64,000 bases of DNA from Hymenobacter negativus (lineage in GTDB: Bacteria; Bacteroidota; Bacteroidia; Cytophagales; Hymenobacteraceae): the NCBI RefSeq assembly GCF_016056375.1, contig NZ_JAEDAE010000011.1:107317-171316 (forward strand). Direction: 5' to 3'. A program made the position numbers and the translations under genes. Below the pieces are notes generated by a model. The model ran no database searches, was not told the DNA's origin, and saw only the letters and a program-made list of their open reading frames with translations. Below, one piece after another: positions 1 to 8,178 of the stretch (positions within the stretch are counted from its first letter, which is position 1; each line of letters starts with the position of its first letter).

Positions 1-1593
1 GGCAAAACCGATGGCTCGACCCTGACCCAACAGGGCGTGGGCAACTACGGCGGGCAATGGATGTTTGGCTCGCTGGGCCTCGACTACGACTTGAACGAGC
101 ACCAGAGCCTGTCGCTGGCGGCCTCGGTGAACCGCTACGCCGGCCACGACTACAACAACCTGCTGAACGACTACGTGTCGCCCACCCAGCCACAGACCAA
201 TCAGCTTTTCACTCGCGCCACCAACAGCAAGTTCAGCGGCTTTAACGGCGAGCTGACCGGTACTTACACCAAAACCTACGCCCTGCCCCGCAAGGAGTGG
301 AGCGTGCTGGGCCAGTACGCCCGCAACGACGGCACCTTTGGCTACGATTTCGACCAGTACCTCAACTCTTACACCAACCTGGAAGTGGGCAGCGCCAGCT
401 ACCGCGAGCGCAGCCGGGGCCGCACCCCGGGCTCGGAAGTAACCCTGCAAACCGACCTCACCCAGCCCTTTGGCGAGAAGCAAACCCTCGAAACCGGCCT
501 TAAAGGCATTTTTCGCAGCACCGGCTCGGTGGCCAACGTGGACGGCCTGACCCGGGGCGTGACCGATGATTTCGTGCGCCTACCCGGCCGCTCCACCGAT
601 TTCAGCTACGACCAGAACGTGCAGTCGGCCTACGCCACCTACACCAATAAGCTCACCAAGAAGCTGACCCTGAGCGTAGGCAGTCGCCTGGAGCGCACCG
701 CTCTTTCCGCCGATTTCCGCACCAACGACACCAGTTTCGTGCGCAGCTACCTCACGCTGCTGCCCAACGGCAACGCCCAGTACGCTTTCAGCGACAACAA
801 CAGCGTGCGCGCCGCCTACTCGCGCCGCATCACCCGGCCCTACATCGACTACCTCAACCCCTTCATAGACCGCTCCGACCCGAAGAACCTCGTGTACGGC
901 AACCCCGGCCTGAACCCCGAACTCACCGATTCCTATGAGTTGAGCTTCAACACCAACGGCAAAGCCGGCTCGCTCAACGTCGCGGCCTCCATGCGCCGCA
1001 CCGGCAACGCCATCGAGTCCATTCGCCTCGGCCCCGACGCCAACGGCGTAACCCGCCAGACCTACGCCAACGTGGCCTCGAACGCCTATTACCAGCTGAA
1101 TTTCTACGGCTCGGCCAAGCCGGCCAAGGGCTGGGACATCAGCGGCGGGCCCGATATTCAGTACATCGTGCGCCGCAGTCCCTCGCTGGGCATCGAGCGG
1201 CGCGGCTTCACGGCGAGCCTGAATTTCAACACCTCCTACAAGTTGCCCAAAAAATTCACCCTGCAGGGGTTCATGTTCGGCTCGCTGCCCTCGCCCGACT
1301 TGCAGGGCCGCGGCTCGGCCAACCTCTATTACCAGGTGGGAGCCAAGAAAACCTTCCTCAATGACAAGGCCGACCTGGTGCTGAATTTCGCTGCGCCCTT
1401 CAACGACTACTGGCTCTACCGCAACACCACCGACACGCCCACCTTCAGCGAAACCAACCGCAACTACGCCTACCAACGCTCGTTCCGTCTCAGCTTTAAT
1501 TACCGCTTCGGCCAGGCTCAGCAAACCAAGCAGCGCAAGTCCATCTCGAACGACGATGTGAAGGGTGGCGGCAGCAAGCAGGGCGGCCAGTAG
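1..1593 (+). CDS. Outer-membrane beta-barrel family protein (TonB-receptor-like), 5'-truncated by window edge
   Basis: The frame is open from base 1, so this is the last ~530 residues. The start, signal peptide, any carboxypeptidase-like domain and the plug lie upstream of the window. Almost all of the visible part is alternating beta-strand sequence rich in Tyr, Asn and Phe. The block YSRRITRPYIDYLNPF followed by YGNPGLNPEL is characteristic of the Bacteroidota outer membrane beta-barrel family (PF14905-like), which resembles TonB-dependent receptors. The barrel closes at FRLSFNYRFG and a ~22-residue Gln/Lys/Gly-rich tail follows. The gene converges on the next one across a shared terminator. 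Substrate cannot be inferred from this portion. Confidence 0.85.
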   Translation, partial: GKTDGSTLTQQGVGNYGGQWMFGSLGLDYDLNEHQSLSLAASVNRYAGHDYNNLLNDYVSPTQPQTNQLFTRATNSKFSGFNGELTGTYTKTYALPRKEWSVLGQYARNDGTFGYDFDQYLNSYTNLEVGSASYRERSRGRTPGSEVTLQTDLTQPFGEKQTLETGLKGIFRSTGSVANVDGLTRGVTDDFVRLPGRSTDFSYDQNVQSAYATYTNKLTKKLTLSVGSRLERTALSADFRTNDTSFVRSYLTLLPNGNAQYAFSDNNSVRAAYSRRITRPYIDYLNPFIDRSDPKNLVYGNPGLNPELTDSYELSFNTNGKAGSLNVAASMRRTGNAIESIRLGPDANGVTRQTYANVASNAYYQLNFYGSAKPAKGWDISGGPDIQYIVRRSPSLGIERRGFTASLNFNTSYKLPKKFTLQGFMFGSLPSPDLQGRGSANLYYQVGAKKTFLNDKADLVLNFAAPFNDYWLYRNTTDTPTFSETNRNYAYQRSFRLSFNYRFGQAQQTKQRKSISNDDVKGGGSKQGGQ

Positions 1594-1633
1594 CCGGCAT
1601 CAGTCGCGGCCAATCAAATACCGAACGCACAAA

Positions 1634-1663
1634 AAATCCCCGGCCGCGCTGGCCGGGGATTTT
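1634..1663. terminator. Bidirectional rho-independent terminator
   Basis: A 12-bp perfect stem (1634-1645 with 1651-1662) and 5-nt loop is followed by TTTTCGTTTTT on the + strand. The stem is preceded by an A-run that becomes a T-run on the - strand. It lies between convergent genes and can serve both. Confidence 0.9.
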
Positions 1664-1688
1664 CGTTTTTTAGAGCCTTTTTGGCTTC

Positions 1689-2162
1689 TTATTGGCGGGC
1701 CAGGCGCAGGTCGTGTTTCACTTGTTTGTGAGCCGTTTTGAGGTAACGCTTGAGTTGCTGCTTGCGCGATACCACGATAACGCGGGCGTTGGTCAGGCTC
1801 ACCGTCGACTCGGTGGCGGCCGCGTTCAGGGTCATTTTCTCGTCGGCGTAGCCGGCGTAGGTCACCACGGCATCGAGGGCTCCGGCGTTGGCCGGCACTT
1901 CAAACTCAAACTCGCCGTCGGCATTGGTCACGGCCATCTGCTTGGTGCCCGTGAGGATAACCACGGCACCGGGCAGCGGACCTGCCGGATTGGTGATTTT
2001 GCCGATGAGCAGCGTTTTCTCCGGTTTGATATCTCCATCATTATCAGCGTTTACCATGGCATCGGCCGTGTTGGTGAAACGCTGATGGGCTTGTGCCGAA
2101 AACGAAGTCAGGCTGACAACACAAGCGAAAACGGTGGCGGCGAGTACAGAGAAGAAGCGCAT
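1689..2162 (-). CDS. Small secreted protein with one carboxypeptidase-like regulatory domain
   Basis: 157 residues from the ATG at 2162. A longer frame exists (ATG 2255), but this start puts a normal signal peptide (MRFFSVLAATVFACVVSLTS...AQA) at the N-terminus. A CarboxypepD_reg/CNA-B-like beta-sandwich follows at about residues 50-125 (GKITNPAGPLPGAVVILTG, then TNADGEFEFEVP), with a basic C-terminus. This domain normally sits at the N-terminus of TonB receptors; here it stands alone. A weak -7-like word GACATTTG lies at 2202-2209, about 40 bp upstream. The next gene (2409-2813) is a paralogue. The role is unknown; it may be a periplasmic or surface structural protein. Confidence 0.75.
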   Translation of the reverse strand: MRFFSVLAATVFACVVSLTSFSAQAHQRFTNTADAMVNADNDGDIKPEKTLLIGKITNPAGPLPGAVVILTGTKQMAVTNADGEFEFEVPANAGALDAVVTYAGYADEKMTLNAAATESTVSLTNARVIVVSRKQQLKRYLKTAHKQVKHDLRLARQ

Positions 2163-2311
2163 TGCAGTAAGTGAAGAAGTATCAGGTGGTTTTGAATGAT
2201 ACAAATGTCGTATTGTATTTATGGGGTAAATGCCTGCCTCGTTCAACAACGCCAATCTCCCGGCGAATGACTGGATTTGCCAAATCAGTGGATTGACTGG
2301 CCCCCAAAACC

Positions 2312-2344
2312 AAAAAGCCCCGGCCTCAAAGACCAGGGCTTCTT
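2312..2344 (-). terminator. Terminator of the upstream small secreted-protein gene
   Basis: On the - strand an imperfect hairpin (AAGCCCTGG paired with CCGGGGCTT) is followed by a short T-run. It lies 65 bp past the stop codon of the 2409-2813 gene. Confidence 0.65.
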
Positions 2345-2408
2345 CAAAAACGAGTTGCAGAAAAAAGGTATGGTAAACCGTAGAAATCGGAAAGTGGATG
2401 GGAAATAA

Positions 2409-2813
2409 TTAGTTGGCCGCCGGGGCTATTTCGCGAAGCAGGTACACTGAGCCCAGCGCCTGCACGGCTCCCAGCCGTACCACTTCTTCGCGCAGGCCAC
2501 CGTAGCCGCAGGTCAGCTCCACTTCTTTTACGTTGCTGGGCACACGCAACTCAAACTCGCCTTCCGAGTTGGTTACCACAATGGTGCGGGTGCCGTGCAG
2601 CCATACCGTAGCCCCGGGCAATGCGCCTTTCCGGCCTTGCACCACCCCATGGATGACCTTGGTAGTAGCGGTTTTGGCGCCTTCCTCTGGGTCGGTGCTG
2701 GTGGCATCTTCCGGCTTGCCACCTGATTGCGTGTAAGCGTATTGCGCCTGGCTGGGCATGGCAGTCAGCAAAAAAACAATGGCTACAACGGTGGAAGTGA
2801 GGCCGGATTTCAT
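2409..2813 (-). CDS. Small secreted carboxypeptidase-like regulatory domain protein (paralogue of the preceding gene)
   Basis: 134 residues from the ATG at 2813. The ATG at 2834 is in frame, but the promoter at 2851-2882 would leave it only a ~10-nt leader, and the signal peptide (MKSGLTSTVVAIVFLLTA...AQA) begins cleanly at 2813. The body is one CarboxypepD_reg-like domain (VVQGRKGALPGATVWLHG, then TNSEGEFELRVP). Layout and motifs match the 1689-2162 protein, so the two look like an old tandem duplication. There is no barrel or sorting domain. The function is unknown. Confidence 0.72.
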   Translation of the reverse strand: MKSGLTSTVVAIVFLLTAMPSQAQYAYTQSGGKPEDATSTDPEEGAKTATTKVIHGVVQGRKGALPGATVWLHGTRTIVVTNSEGEFELRVPSNVKEVELTCGYGGLREEVVRLGAVQALGSVYLLREIAPAAN

Positions 2814-2850
2814 AGCGTATTGCACTAATGACATTATTTATTGGAGGATA

Positions 2851-2882
2851 CAAACGTACAATAAAATCATTGTATGTTGCAA
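2851..2882 (-). promoter_or_regulatory. Bacteroidota-type promoter
   Basis: On the - strand the perfect -7 word TACGTTTG (2851-2858) has a TTGC -33 element (2879-2882) exactly 20 bp upstream. This matches the Bacteroidota TTTG-N19-21-TAnnTTTG layout. The predicted transcript start is about 30 nt before the ATG at 2813. Confidence 0.7.
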
Positions 2883-2960
2883 GTATTTGTAATAATAAAT
2901 TCACTTTTATTATTGGATAAGCGCAATTAATAGTTGACCATTAATTGATAATCAACTAAA

Positions 2961-2989
2961 AAGCCTCCGCAATACAATTGCGGAGGCTT
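2961..2989 (-). terminator. Terminator of the ArsR-SdpI operon
   Basis: A 13-bp perfect stem (2961-2973 with 2977-2989) with a 3-nt loop is followed by TTTTT on the - strand. Confidence 0.9.
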
Positions 2990-3053
2990 CTGGCTAAGAG
3001 CTTTATAATAAGTAAATGGCTGGCGCGCTAAGCCTGCCGTAGCGAGTGCCGCC

Positions 3054-3716
3054 TTAGGCCATGTTGCGCAGCCGCTCCTCCTGCCGGAAAATGACGTAGG
3101 AATAGCCGTAGCAAAATGCCGCCGTGAGCAGCAACAGCCCCACCATCACCAGGTGCATGTGCTGGGTGGGCAGCATCAGCGCCAGCCCGGCAATGAGCAG
3201 CCCGACCAGGCAAAAGCCGATGCCGCCCACTCGATGCGTGCGTGCCCACACGGTGGGGCTTTCCAGCGTCCAGGGCGTGCGGATGCCCACAAAATAATTG
3301 GGCTGCACAGTGGTGAGGTAATTGCCCATAAAGGCCAGAAACAGGCCCAGCAGCACCATCAGGCCGCGGCCCTGCGTGCCGGGGTGCAGCGCCATGTACA
3401 GGCCGTAGCAGGCCAGCCCGCCCAGCATGACCACCATGGCGAGGCGCAGCTTCTGAAAGTTCACGCTGTTGCTGTCGAGCCGGCGCTTGGGGTCCAGGTA
3501 GGGCAGGACGCTGAAAAACAGGGCCATGCCCAATGGCGCCCCCAGCGTGAGCAGCCACATGTGGTCGCGGCTGGTGTAGCCGTTGGCCTGCCCGCTGCCA
3601 TCGAAGTGCGAGGGCACCTGGGCAGGCAGCTGCGGCCACACATAGAGCAGGTACAGCGACGGGGCCAGCACGGCTACGAGCGTGAGCAATTGCCACAGGA
3701 GCAGATTCTTTTTCAT
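3054..3716 (-). CDS. SdpI-family membrane protein (DUF1648 + SdpI)
   Basis: 220 residues and about six membrane segments. The N-terminal third has the DUF1648 pattern (VWPQLPAQVPSHFDGSGQAN). The C-terminal part has the SdpI signature (NYFVGIRTPWTLESPTVWARTH followed by GG). In Bacillus, SdpI is the membrane immunity protein against the SdpC toxin and forms a signalling pair with the ArsR-type SdpR. Here the upstream gene encodes a small ArsR-family regulator 29 bp away, the same pairing. No SdpC-like toxin gene was seen, so the role may be broader, for example an envelope-stress sensor. Confidence 0.85.
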   Translation of the reverse strand: MKKNLLLWQLLTLVAVLAPSLYLLYVWPQLPAQVPSHFDGSGQANGYTSRDHMWLLTLGAPLGMALFFSVLPYLDPKRRLDSNSVNFQKLRLAMVVMLGGLACYGLYMALHPGTQGRGLMVLLGLFLAFMGNYLTTVQPNYFVGIRTPWTLESPTVWARTHRVGGIGFCLVGLLIAGLALMLPTQHMHLVMVGLLLLTAAFCYGYSYVIFRQEERLRNMA

Positions 3717-3745
3717 GAGTACCGCGAAAAAAGGAGTGGGGAAAA

Positions 3746-4000
3746 TTAGGATTTGAACTGATAAAGCCAGCCCAGCAATTCATCAAACACGGTCATGTTG
3801 AGGGTGTAGACCACAAACTGGCCCTGCTTCTGGCTGGTGACGAGGTCGGCCTGGCGCAACAGGTCGAGGTGGTGGCTGATGGTGGGGGCCGAGAACTGGA
3901 ACTGCTCGGCAATGGCCCCGGCGGTGGCCGGCCCGCTGCGCAGCCGCTCCAGAATGGCGCGCCGCGTGGGGTCGTTCAGGGCTTTGAAGAGTGCATTCAT
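3746..4000 (-). CDS. ArsR-family winged-helix regulator (SdpR-like)
   Basis: 84 residues from the ATG at 4000 (MNALFKALNDPTRRAILERL); an in-frame ATG at 4015 is less likely. The fold is a compact winged helix: the ALNDPTRRAIL helix, the recognition helix in FSAPTISHHLDLLRQADLV, and a wing at QKQGQFVVYTLN. It lacks the metal-binding Cys motif of ArsR/SmtB, as is usual for the SdpR autorepressor group. It is followed after 29 bp by the SdpI gene, with which it forms an operon ending at the 2961-2989 terminator. It probably represses its own operon, with SdpI relieving repression. Confidence 0.85.
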   Translation of the reverse strand: MNALFKALNDPTRRAILERLRSGPATAGAIAEQFQFSAPTISHHLDLLRQADLVTSQKQGQFVVYTLNMTVFDELLGWLYQFKS

Positions 4001-4046
4001 ACGGTGGTGTTTCAATGATTAGGCAAATGTCTAAATAAAATCGAAA

Positions 4047-4080
4047 TAAAAAAGCGCGGCCCCTCGAAAGGAGCCGCGCG
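4047..4080 (-). terminator. Terminator after the 4108-4485 membrane-protein gene
   Basis: GCGCGGC pairs with GCCGCGC and is followed by TTTTTTATT on the - strand. It separates the sigma-factor/membrane-protein transcript from the ArsR-SdpI operon. Confidence 0.8.
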
Positions 4081-4107
4081 GCAAAAATAATTTTGCAGGG
4101 CTGGCCG

Positions 4108-4485
4108 TTAGGCCGGTTGCTGCGCCGTGGCATCGGCGGTGGTTTCGGGGCGACGGCCCCAGGCGGCGCAGCGGTTTTGCATCTGCTGGCGGAATTTCTC
4201 GCGGGCTTCGGGGCTGAGGTGCTCCATGCGGCCGGCCATGCGCAGCTTCCACTCGCGGCGCTTGCGGGCCCAGCCGCCGGGCCGCCCGCCGGGCTTGAAA
4301 CCGAACAAAATGCGGCTCAGCAGCAGCAGGCCATAAGTTTGGCCTAGGGTGATGGCGGGCAAGTGAAATAGGGAGGGCATCAGCCAGTTCCAAAGGGCCT
4401 GGGTGGCAAAGCCGATAACGACGAGAAACAGCGCCGCGAAGAAAAAGAAACGGAGGCCGCGCAGCAGCCAGAATTTACGGTCCAT
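4108..4485 (-). CDS. Small membrane protein downstream of an ECF sigma factor, function unknown
   Basis: 125 residues. Two hydrophobic segments (about residues 11-30 and 42-62) are followed by a very basic stretch (KPGGRPGGWARKRREWKLR) and a helical tail containing HLSPEAREKFRQQM. I do not recognise a family. The codirectional ECF sigma gene ends about 120 bp upstream, which suggests a linked role, possibly membrane tethering or anti-sigma activity. No zinc-binding anti-sigma motif is visible. A word-like inverted repeat fills the space between the two genes. Confidence 0.6.
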   Translation of the reverse strand: MDRKFWLLRGLRFFFFAALFLVVIGFATQALWNWLMPSLFHLPAITLGQTYGLLLLSRILFGFKPGGRPGGWARKRREWKLRMAGRMEHLSPEAREKFRQQMQNRCAAWGRRPETTADATAQQPA

Positions 4486-4499
4486 GATGGGTGAGATAG

Positions 4500-4608
4500 T
4501 GGGATGGTGGATTGGTAGGGTGGTGAGCTAGCGGGATGATAGCGCCGCCAGCACGGGCCGGCAGAACGTCAATTCACCATCCCGCTAATCCACCAATCCA
4601 CCAATTAG
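4500..4608. repeat. Imperfect intergenic inverted repeat built from short words
   Basis: TGGTGGATTGGT (4505-4516) is the reverse complement of 4592-4603, and TAGCGGGATG (4529-4538) of 4578-4587, with a gap in one arm. The right arm runs into the sigma-factor stop codon. The left arm is G/T-rich and low in complexity. Confidence 0.75.
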
Positions 4609-5216
4609 TCGGTGAATAATTCGGTGTAAAGCTTTTGCAGGCGCTTGCGCAGGTGCAGCACGGCGTAGTGCTTGCGAGAAATCAGGGTTTTGAGCGGTAC
4701 GCCGGTTTCTTCTTCCATTTCGCGGAAGGTTTTGTCTTCCAACTCGTGCCACACAAATACTTCGCGCTGGGCCGCCGGCAGCTCGGCCAGGGCCTCGCTA
4801 AGGGCATCCATGAGGGTTTCGCGCAGCAGGCGGTTTTCGGGCGAGTCGTCGGGGGCCGGCAGAAGGTCGGCCAGCAACAGGCCCTCGCCGTCATCGGAAG
4901 CCTCGGCGGCACCGAAGGCCGCTTCCAGGCTCACCGGCCGCTTGCGGCGGTAGAGGTCGGTGATGCGGTTGCGGGCCACCCGGAAGAGCCAGGCCGCCGC
5001 CTGCTCCACGGGCTTGAGCAACCGGTAGCTTTCTACAAGCTCGGCGAAGACGTCCTGCAGCAGGTCTTCGGCCTCGGCTTCGTCGGGAATGCGCCGCCGG
5101 ATGAATTGCAGCAGGCGCGGGCGCTGCTGGCGCACGGCTTCGGCAATCTGGCGGTCTTGCTGCGAAGCCGTCATCGGCAGGAGGGGAGTGGGGAGCGAAA
5201 GTGCCATGGTTGTCAT
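4605..5216 (-). CDS. RNA polymerase sigma-70 factor, ECF subfamily
   Basis: About 203 residues from the first ATG (5216); ATGs at 5207 and 5174 are also in frame, the last giving MTASQQDRQIAEAV. Region 2 is visible (RPRLLQFIRRRIPD, DEAEAEDLLQDVFAEL, AAWLFRVARNRITDLYRRKR). Region 4 follows (LAELPAAQREVFVWHELEDK, FREMEEETGVPLKTLISRKH). An acidic linker joins them. It directs RNA polymerase to a specific promoter set, probably envelope-stress related. A small membrane protein follows in the same direction. The gene is divergent from nuoK. Confidence 0.9.
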   Translation of the reverse strand: MTTMALSLPTPLLPMTASQQDRQIAEAVRQQRPRLLQFIRRRIPDEAEAEDLLQDVFAELVESYRLLKPVEQAAAWLFRVARNRITDLYRRKRPVSLEAAFGAAEASDDGEGLLLADLLPAPDDSPENRLLRETLMDALSEALAELPAAQREVFVWHELEDKTFREMEEETGVPLKTLISRKHYAVLHLRKRLQKLYTELFTD

Positions 5217-5393
5217 TCTGAACAAACAGACGCGGGCCCGGTGAAATTACTTTAATCTTTTTGGCGAATGTTCCGTAGCGACGCCGCGCAAACTTGGTGC
5301 TTCGCATCGCCAGACAATTTCAAGCGCCCCCGGAATGCGCACTACAAAGTTTTCACTATGCAAATTCACCCCCTGATTTTTCGTTTTTCAGGG

Positions 5394-5401
5394 TACCTTT
5401 G
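5394..5401 (+). promoter_or_regulatory. Putative -7 box for nuoK-nuoL
   Basis: TACCTTTG matches TAnnTTTG, about 45 bp before the nuoK ATG. The small palindrome CCCTGA...TCAGGG lies just upstream. No clear -33 TTG was seen. Confidence 0.45.
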
Positions 5402-5445
5402 CCGGCCGGCCGGCTGCACGTTGCCCATTCACCGGCCCTTCCTGT

Positions 5446-5790
5446 ATGGACCCAACCGTTTCCCAGACCATCCCCGAAGTCATTCGGACCGTTCCGCTTC
5501 AGTACTACGTTTTCTTCGCCTCGGCCCTGTTTGCCATCGGCGTCACGGGCGTGCTGGTGCGGCGCAACGCCATCATCATCTTCATGTGCGTCGAACTGAT
5601 GCTCAACGCGGTGAATATTCTGCTGACAGCCTTTTCGGCCTACCGCGCCGACCCCAACGGGCAGATTTTCGTGTTCTTCATCATGGCCGTGGCCGCTGCC
5701 GAAGTCTCCGTGGGCCTGGGCATCATCGTCATGATTTACCGCAACTTCCAGACCACCGACGTCAATTTATTGAGCCGGCTGAAGTGGTAG
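5446..5790 (+). CDS. nuoK: NADH-quinone oxidoreductase subunit K
   Basis: 114 residues and three membrane helices. This is the small antiporter-like subunit of respiratory complex I, which translocates protons as NADH reduces the quinone pool. Family residues are present, including the membrane-embedded Glu in FMCVELMLNAVNI and a second Glu in AVAAAEVSVGLGI. It has an N-terminal extension of ~15 residues relative to typical NuoK. nuoL follows after a 121-bp spacer holding an inverted repeat. nuoJ and the peripheral-arm genes are not upstream, where a divergent sigma gene lies instead. Confidence 0.95.
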   Translation: MDPTVSQTIPEVIRTVPLQYYVFFASALFAIGVTGVLVRRNAIIIFMCVELMLNAVNILLTAFSAYRADPNGQIFVFFIMAVAAAEVSVGLGIIVMIYRNFQTTDVNLLSRLKW

Positions 5791-5801
5791 CGTAGCCGAG
5801 C

Positions 5802-5903
5802 GACTGAGTGACAGAGTGACTGAGTGTTTACGTCAGTCCGTTTCTCTTCTCAGTTGGTCGCCACTGCATTTGTCCTATCACTCAGTCACTCCGTCGCTCA
5901 GTC
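5802..5903. repeat. Inverted repeat between nuoK and nuoL
   Basis: Arms 5802-5826 and 5879-5903 (25 nt each) match with two mismatches, one of them a G-U wobble in RNA. They surround a 52-nt loop and are built from the repeated word GACTGAGTGA. The right arm ends 9 bp before the nuoL ATG. Confidence 0.85.
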
Positions 5904-5911
5904 ATTCTCTC

Positions 5912-7864
5912 ATGCAAGAAACTGTTCTCCCCGGCGCCAACGCCCCTTATTCTACGTTCATTTACGTCCTGATTCCGCTGCTGCCCTTTCTGGGCTTTCT
6001 GCTAAATGGACTGTTGAACAAGAAGCTTTCCGGCACTGTGGCCGGCCTTATCGGCAGCGCGACCGTGCTGGGCTCGTTCCTGATTGCGGTGATGCTGTTC
6101 CTGAATTTCCAGTATCAGTACACCGTGCAGCTGTTCGATTGGATTACCGTGGGCTCGCTGCAGATTCCCTTCCAGTACCAGATTGACCAGCTCAGCCTGA
6201 TTATGCTGCTGCTCGTGACGGGCGTGGGCTTCCTGATTCACGTGTACAGCATCGGCTACATGCACCACGACGAAAACGTGGGCAAATTCTTCAGCTTTCT
6301 GAACCTATTCATTTTCAGCATGCTGCTGCTGGTGATGGGCGCCAACTTTGTTATCCTCTTCATTGGTTGGGAAGGCGTGGGCTTGTGCTCCTACCTGCTC
6401 ATCGGTTTCTGGAACAAGAACACCGCCTACAACAACGCCGCGAAGAAGGCCTTTATCATCAACCGCATCGGTGACCTGGGCTTCCTGCTCGGTATCTTTC
6501 TGATTTATCTGACCTTCAACTCGGTGCAGTACGCCGAAGTGTTCCAGAAAGCTTCGCTTGGCCAGTTCGGAACGTATGGCGTGGGCATCTGCACGGCCAT
6601 CACGCTGCTGCTGTTTGTGGGCGCAATGGGCAAGTCGGCTCAGTTGCCGCTCTACACCTGGCTGCCCGACGCCATGGCTGGCCCCACGCCGGTGTCGGCC
6701 CTTATCCACGCCGCCACGATGGTGACGGCTGGTATTTACATGGTGCTGCGTGCTAATGTATTGTTCACCCTCTCGCCCGATACGTTGCAGGTGGTCGCCA
6801 TCGTGGGCGCGGCCACGGCGCTGTTTGCCGCTACAATCGGTCTGGCGCAGAACGATATCAAGAAGGTATTGGCATACTCCACCGTTTCGCAGCTGGGCTA
6901 TATGTTCCTGGCGCTGGGCGTGATGGGTTACTCTACGGCCCTGTTCCACGTGCTCACGCACGCCTTCTTCAAGGCGCTTATGTTTCTTGGGGCCGGCTCC
7001 GTCATTCACGCTATGAGCAACGAGCAGGACCTGCGCCGCATGGGCGGCCTGCGCAAGGCGCTGCCCATCACCTTCCTCACATTCCTTATCGGCTGCCTAG
7101 CCATTTCGGGCATTCCGCCGTTCTCGGGCTTCTTCTCCAAAGATGAAATCCTGGCGCACGCCTTCGAGCACAACAAAGTGCTGTGGGCCATGGGCCTGCT
7201 TACGGCTTTCCTGACGGCATTCTATATGTTCCGTTTGCTATTCCTGGCTTTCTTCGGCGAGTTCCGGGGTACCGAGGAGCAGAAGCACCACCTGCACGAG
7301 TCGCCGGCTTCGATGACCTTTCCGCTCATCGTGCTGGCCATTCTGGCGGCCGTGGGCGGCTTTATGGGCGCGCCCATGTTCACCGGCGGGCACCACTACC
7401 TGGCCGAATATCTGGCCCCTATTTTTACCTATTCGCAACGCATTCTGCCCGAGGCTTTCTCGGCCAAACCCGATGAGCATACTGAGCTGATGCTCATGAT
7501 TGCCTCGGTTGCCGCCGGTTTGCTCGGCATCATTCTGGCTTACGTGATGTACGTGGCCCGCGCCACACGCCCGGCCGAGGACGAGGCCCACCGCTCGGCG
7601 CCCGAAAGCCTGGTGTACCACAAATACTACATCGACGAGCTGTACAACAACGTCTTCACACGGCCCATCATGGCGCTGTCGACTGGCCTATATAAGTTCG
7701 TGGAAAACGGCGTTATAAACCCCGTGGTGGGCGTTTTCGGCCGCGCAGTGAACGGTGGCGGGGCGCTGCTGCGCTACGTGCAGACCGGGGCAGTGGAAAC
7801 CTATCTGATATTGATGGTTATCGGGATTGTGCTAATTCTGGGACTAAATTTTGTCCGGTTCTAG
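5912..7864 (+). CDS. nuoL: NADH-quinone oxidoreductase subunit L
   Basis: 650 residues from the ATG at 5912 (MQETVLPGANAPYS). An upstream in-frame extension would be coded by the inverted repeat and is unlikely. This is a Mrp-antiporter-like proton-pumping subunit of complex I with about 16 membrane helices. Family blocks are visible: GWEGVGLCSYLLIGFW, LIHAATMVTAGIYM, KKVLAYSTVSQLGYM and the His/Lys-bearing FHVLTHAFFKALMFLGAG. The C-terminal region carries the long lateral-helix part. It is closed by a strong terminator with no nuoM or nuoN after it, so these two subunits form a detached cluster. Confidence 0.97.
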   Translation: MQETVLPGANAPYSTFIYVLIPLLPFLGFLLNGLLNKKLSGTVAGLIGSATVLGSFLIAVMLFLNFQYQYTVQLFDWITVGSLQIPFQYQIDQLSLIMLLLVTGVGFLIHVYSIGYMHHDENVGKFFSFLNLFIFSMLLLVMGANFVILFIGWEGVGLCSYLLIGFWNKNTAYNNAAKKAFIINRIGDLGFLLGIFLIYLTFNSVQYAEVFQKASLGQFGTYGVGICTAITLLLFVGAMGKSAQLPLYTWLPDAMAGPTPVSALIHAATMVTAGIYMVLRANVLFTLSPDTLQVVAIVGAATALFAATIGLAQNDIKKVLAYSTVSQLGYMFLALGVMGYSTALFHVLTHAFFKALMFLGAGSVIHAMSNEQDLRRMGGLRKALPITFLTFLIGCLAISGIPPFSGFFSKDEILAHAFEHNKVLWAMGLLTAFLTAFYMFRLLFLAFFGEFRGTEEQKHHLHESPASMTFPLIVLAILAAVGGFMGAPMFTGGHHYLAEYLAPIFTYSQRILPEAFSAKPDEHTELMLMIASVAAGLLGIILAYVMYVARATRPAEDEAHRSAPESLVYHKYYIDELYNNVFTRPIMALSTGLYKFVENGVINPVVGVFGRAVNGGGALLRYVQTGAVETYLILMVIGIVLILGLNFVRF

Positions 7865-7891
7865 AGCCTGGGTTTTTAGGATAATAATCGG

Positions 7892-7923
7892 AAAAGCCGC
7901 TTGTGAAAACAAGCGGCTTTTTT
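7892..7923 (+). terminator. Terminator of nuoK-nuoL
   Basis: A 13-bp perfect stem AAAAGCCGCTTGT with a GAAA tetraloop is followed by TTTTTTTG. The rest of the gap to 8178 is AT-rich leader sequence for the next gene, with no recognised gene. Confidence 0.95.
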
Positions 7924-8178
7924 GTGCCATCCCTCCCCCGAATAGCCGATTTAAGAGTAACGCTGGTGAGGTAGATTAAACGGTTGGGAGCAGAAGAAAG
8001 CAAAACATTTTATTTCATAATTGGTTGATTTTTAAATAATTATTATTTTTATGCTGAATGCATTCGGCAATAAGTGAGCAACTTTTTTAGCTGGAAAGGG
8101 TATAGCTGCTCATCCAACGCGATGATGGGCCAAATGGCTTGCGGCGGATTTTCGCATCTATCCCCACACCTAAAAATT

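Noticed and set aside
580..1524. 314-residue - strand frame opposite the first barrel gene
   Set aside because: Antisense shadow of a GC-rich beta-barrel gene.
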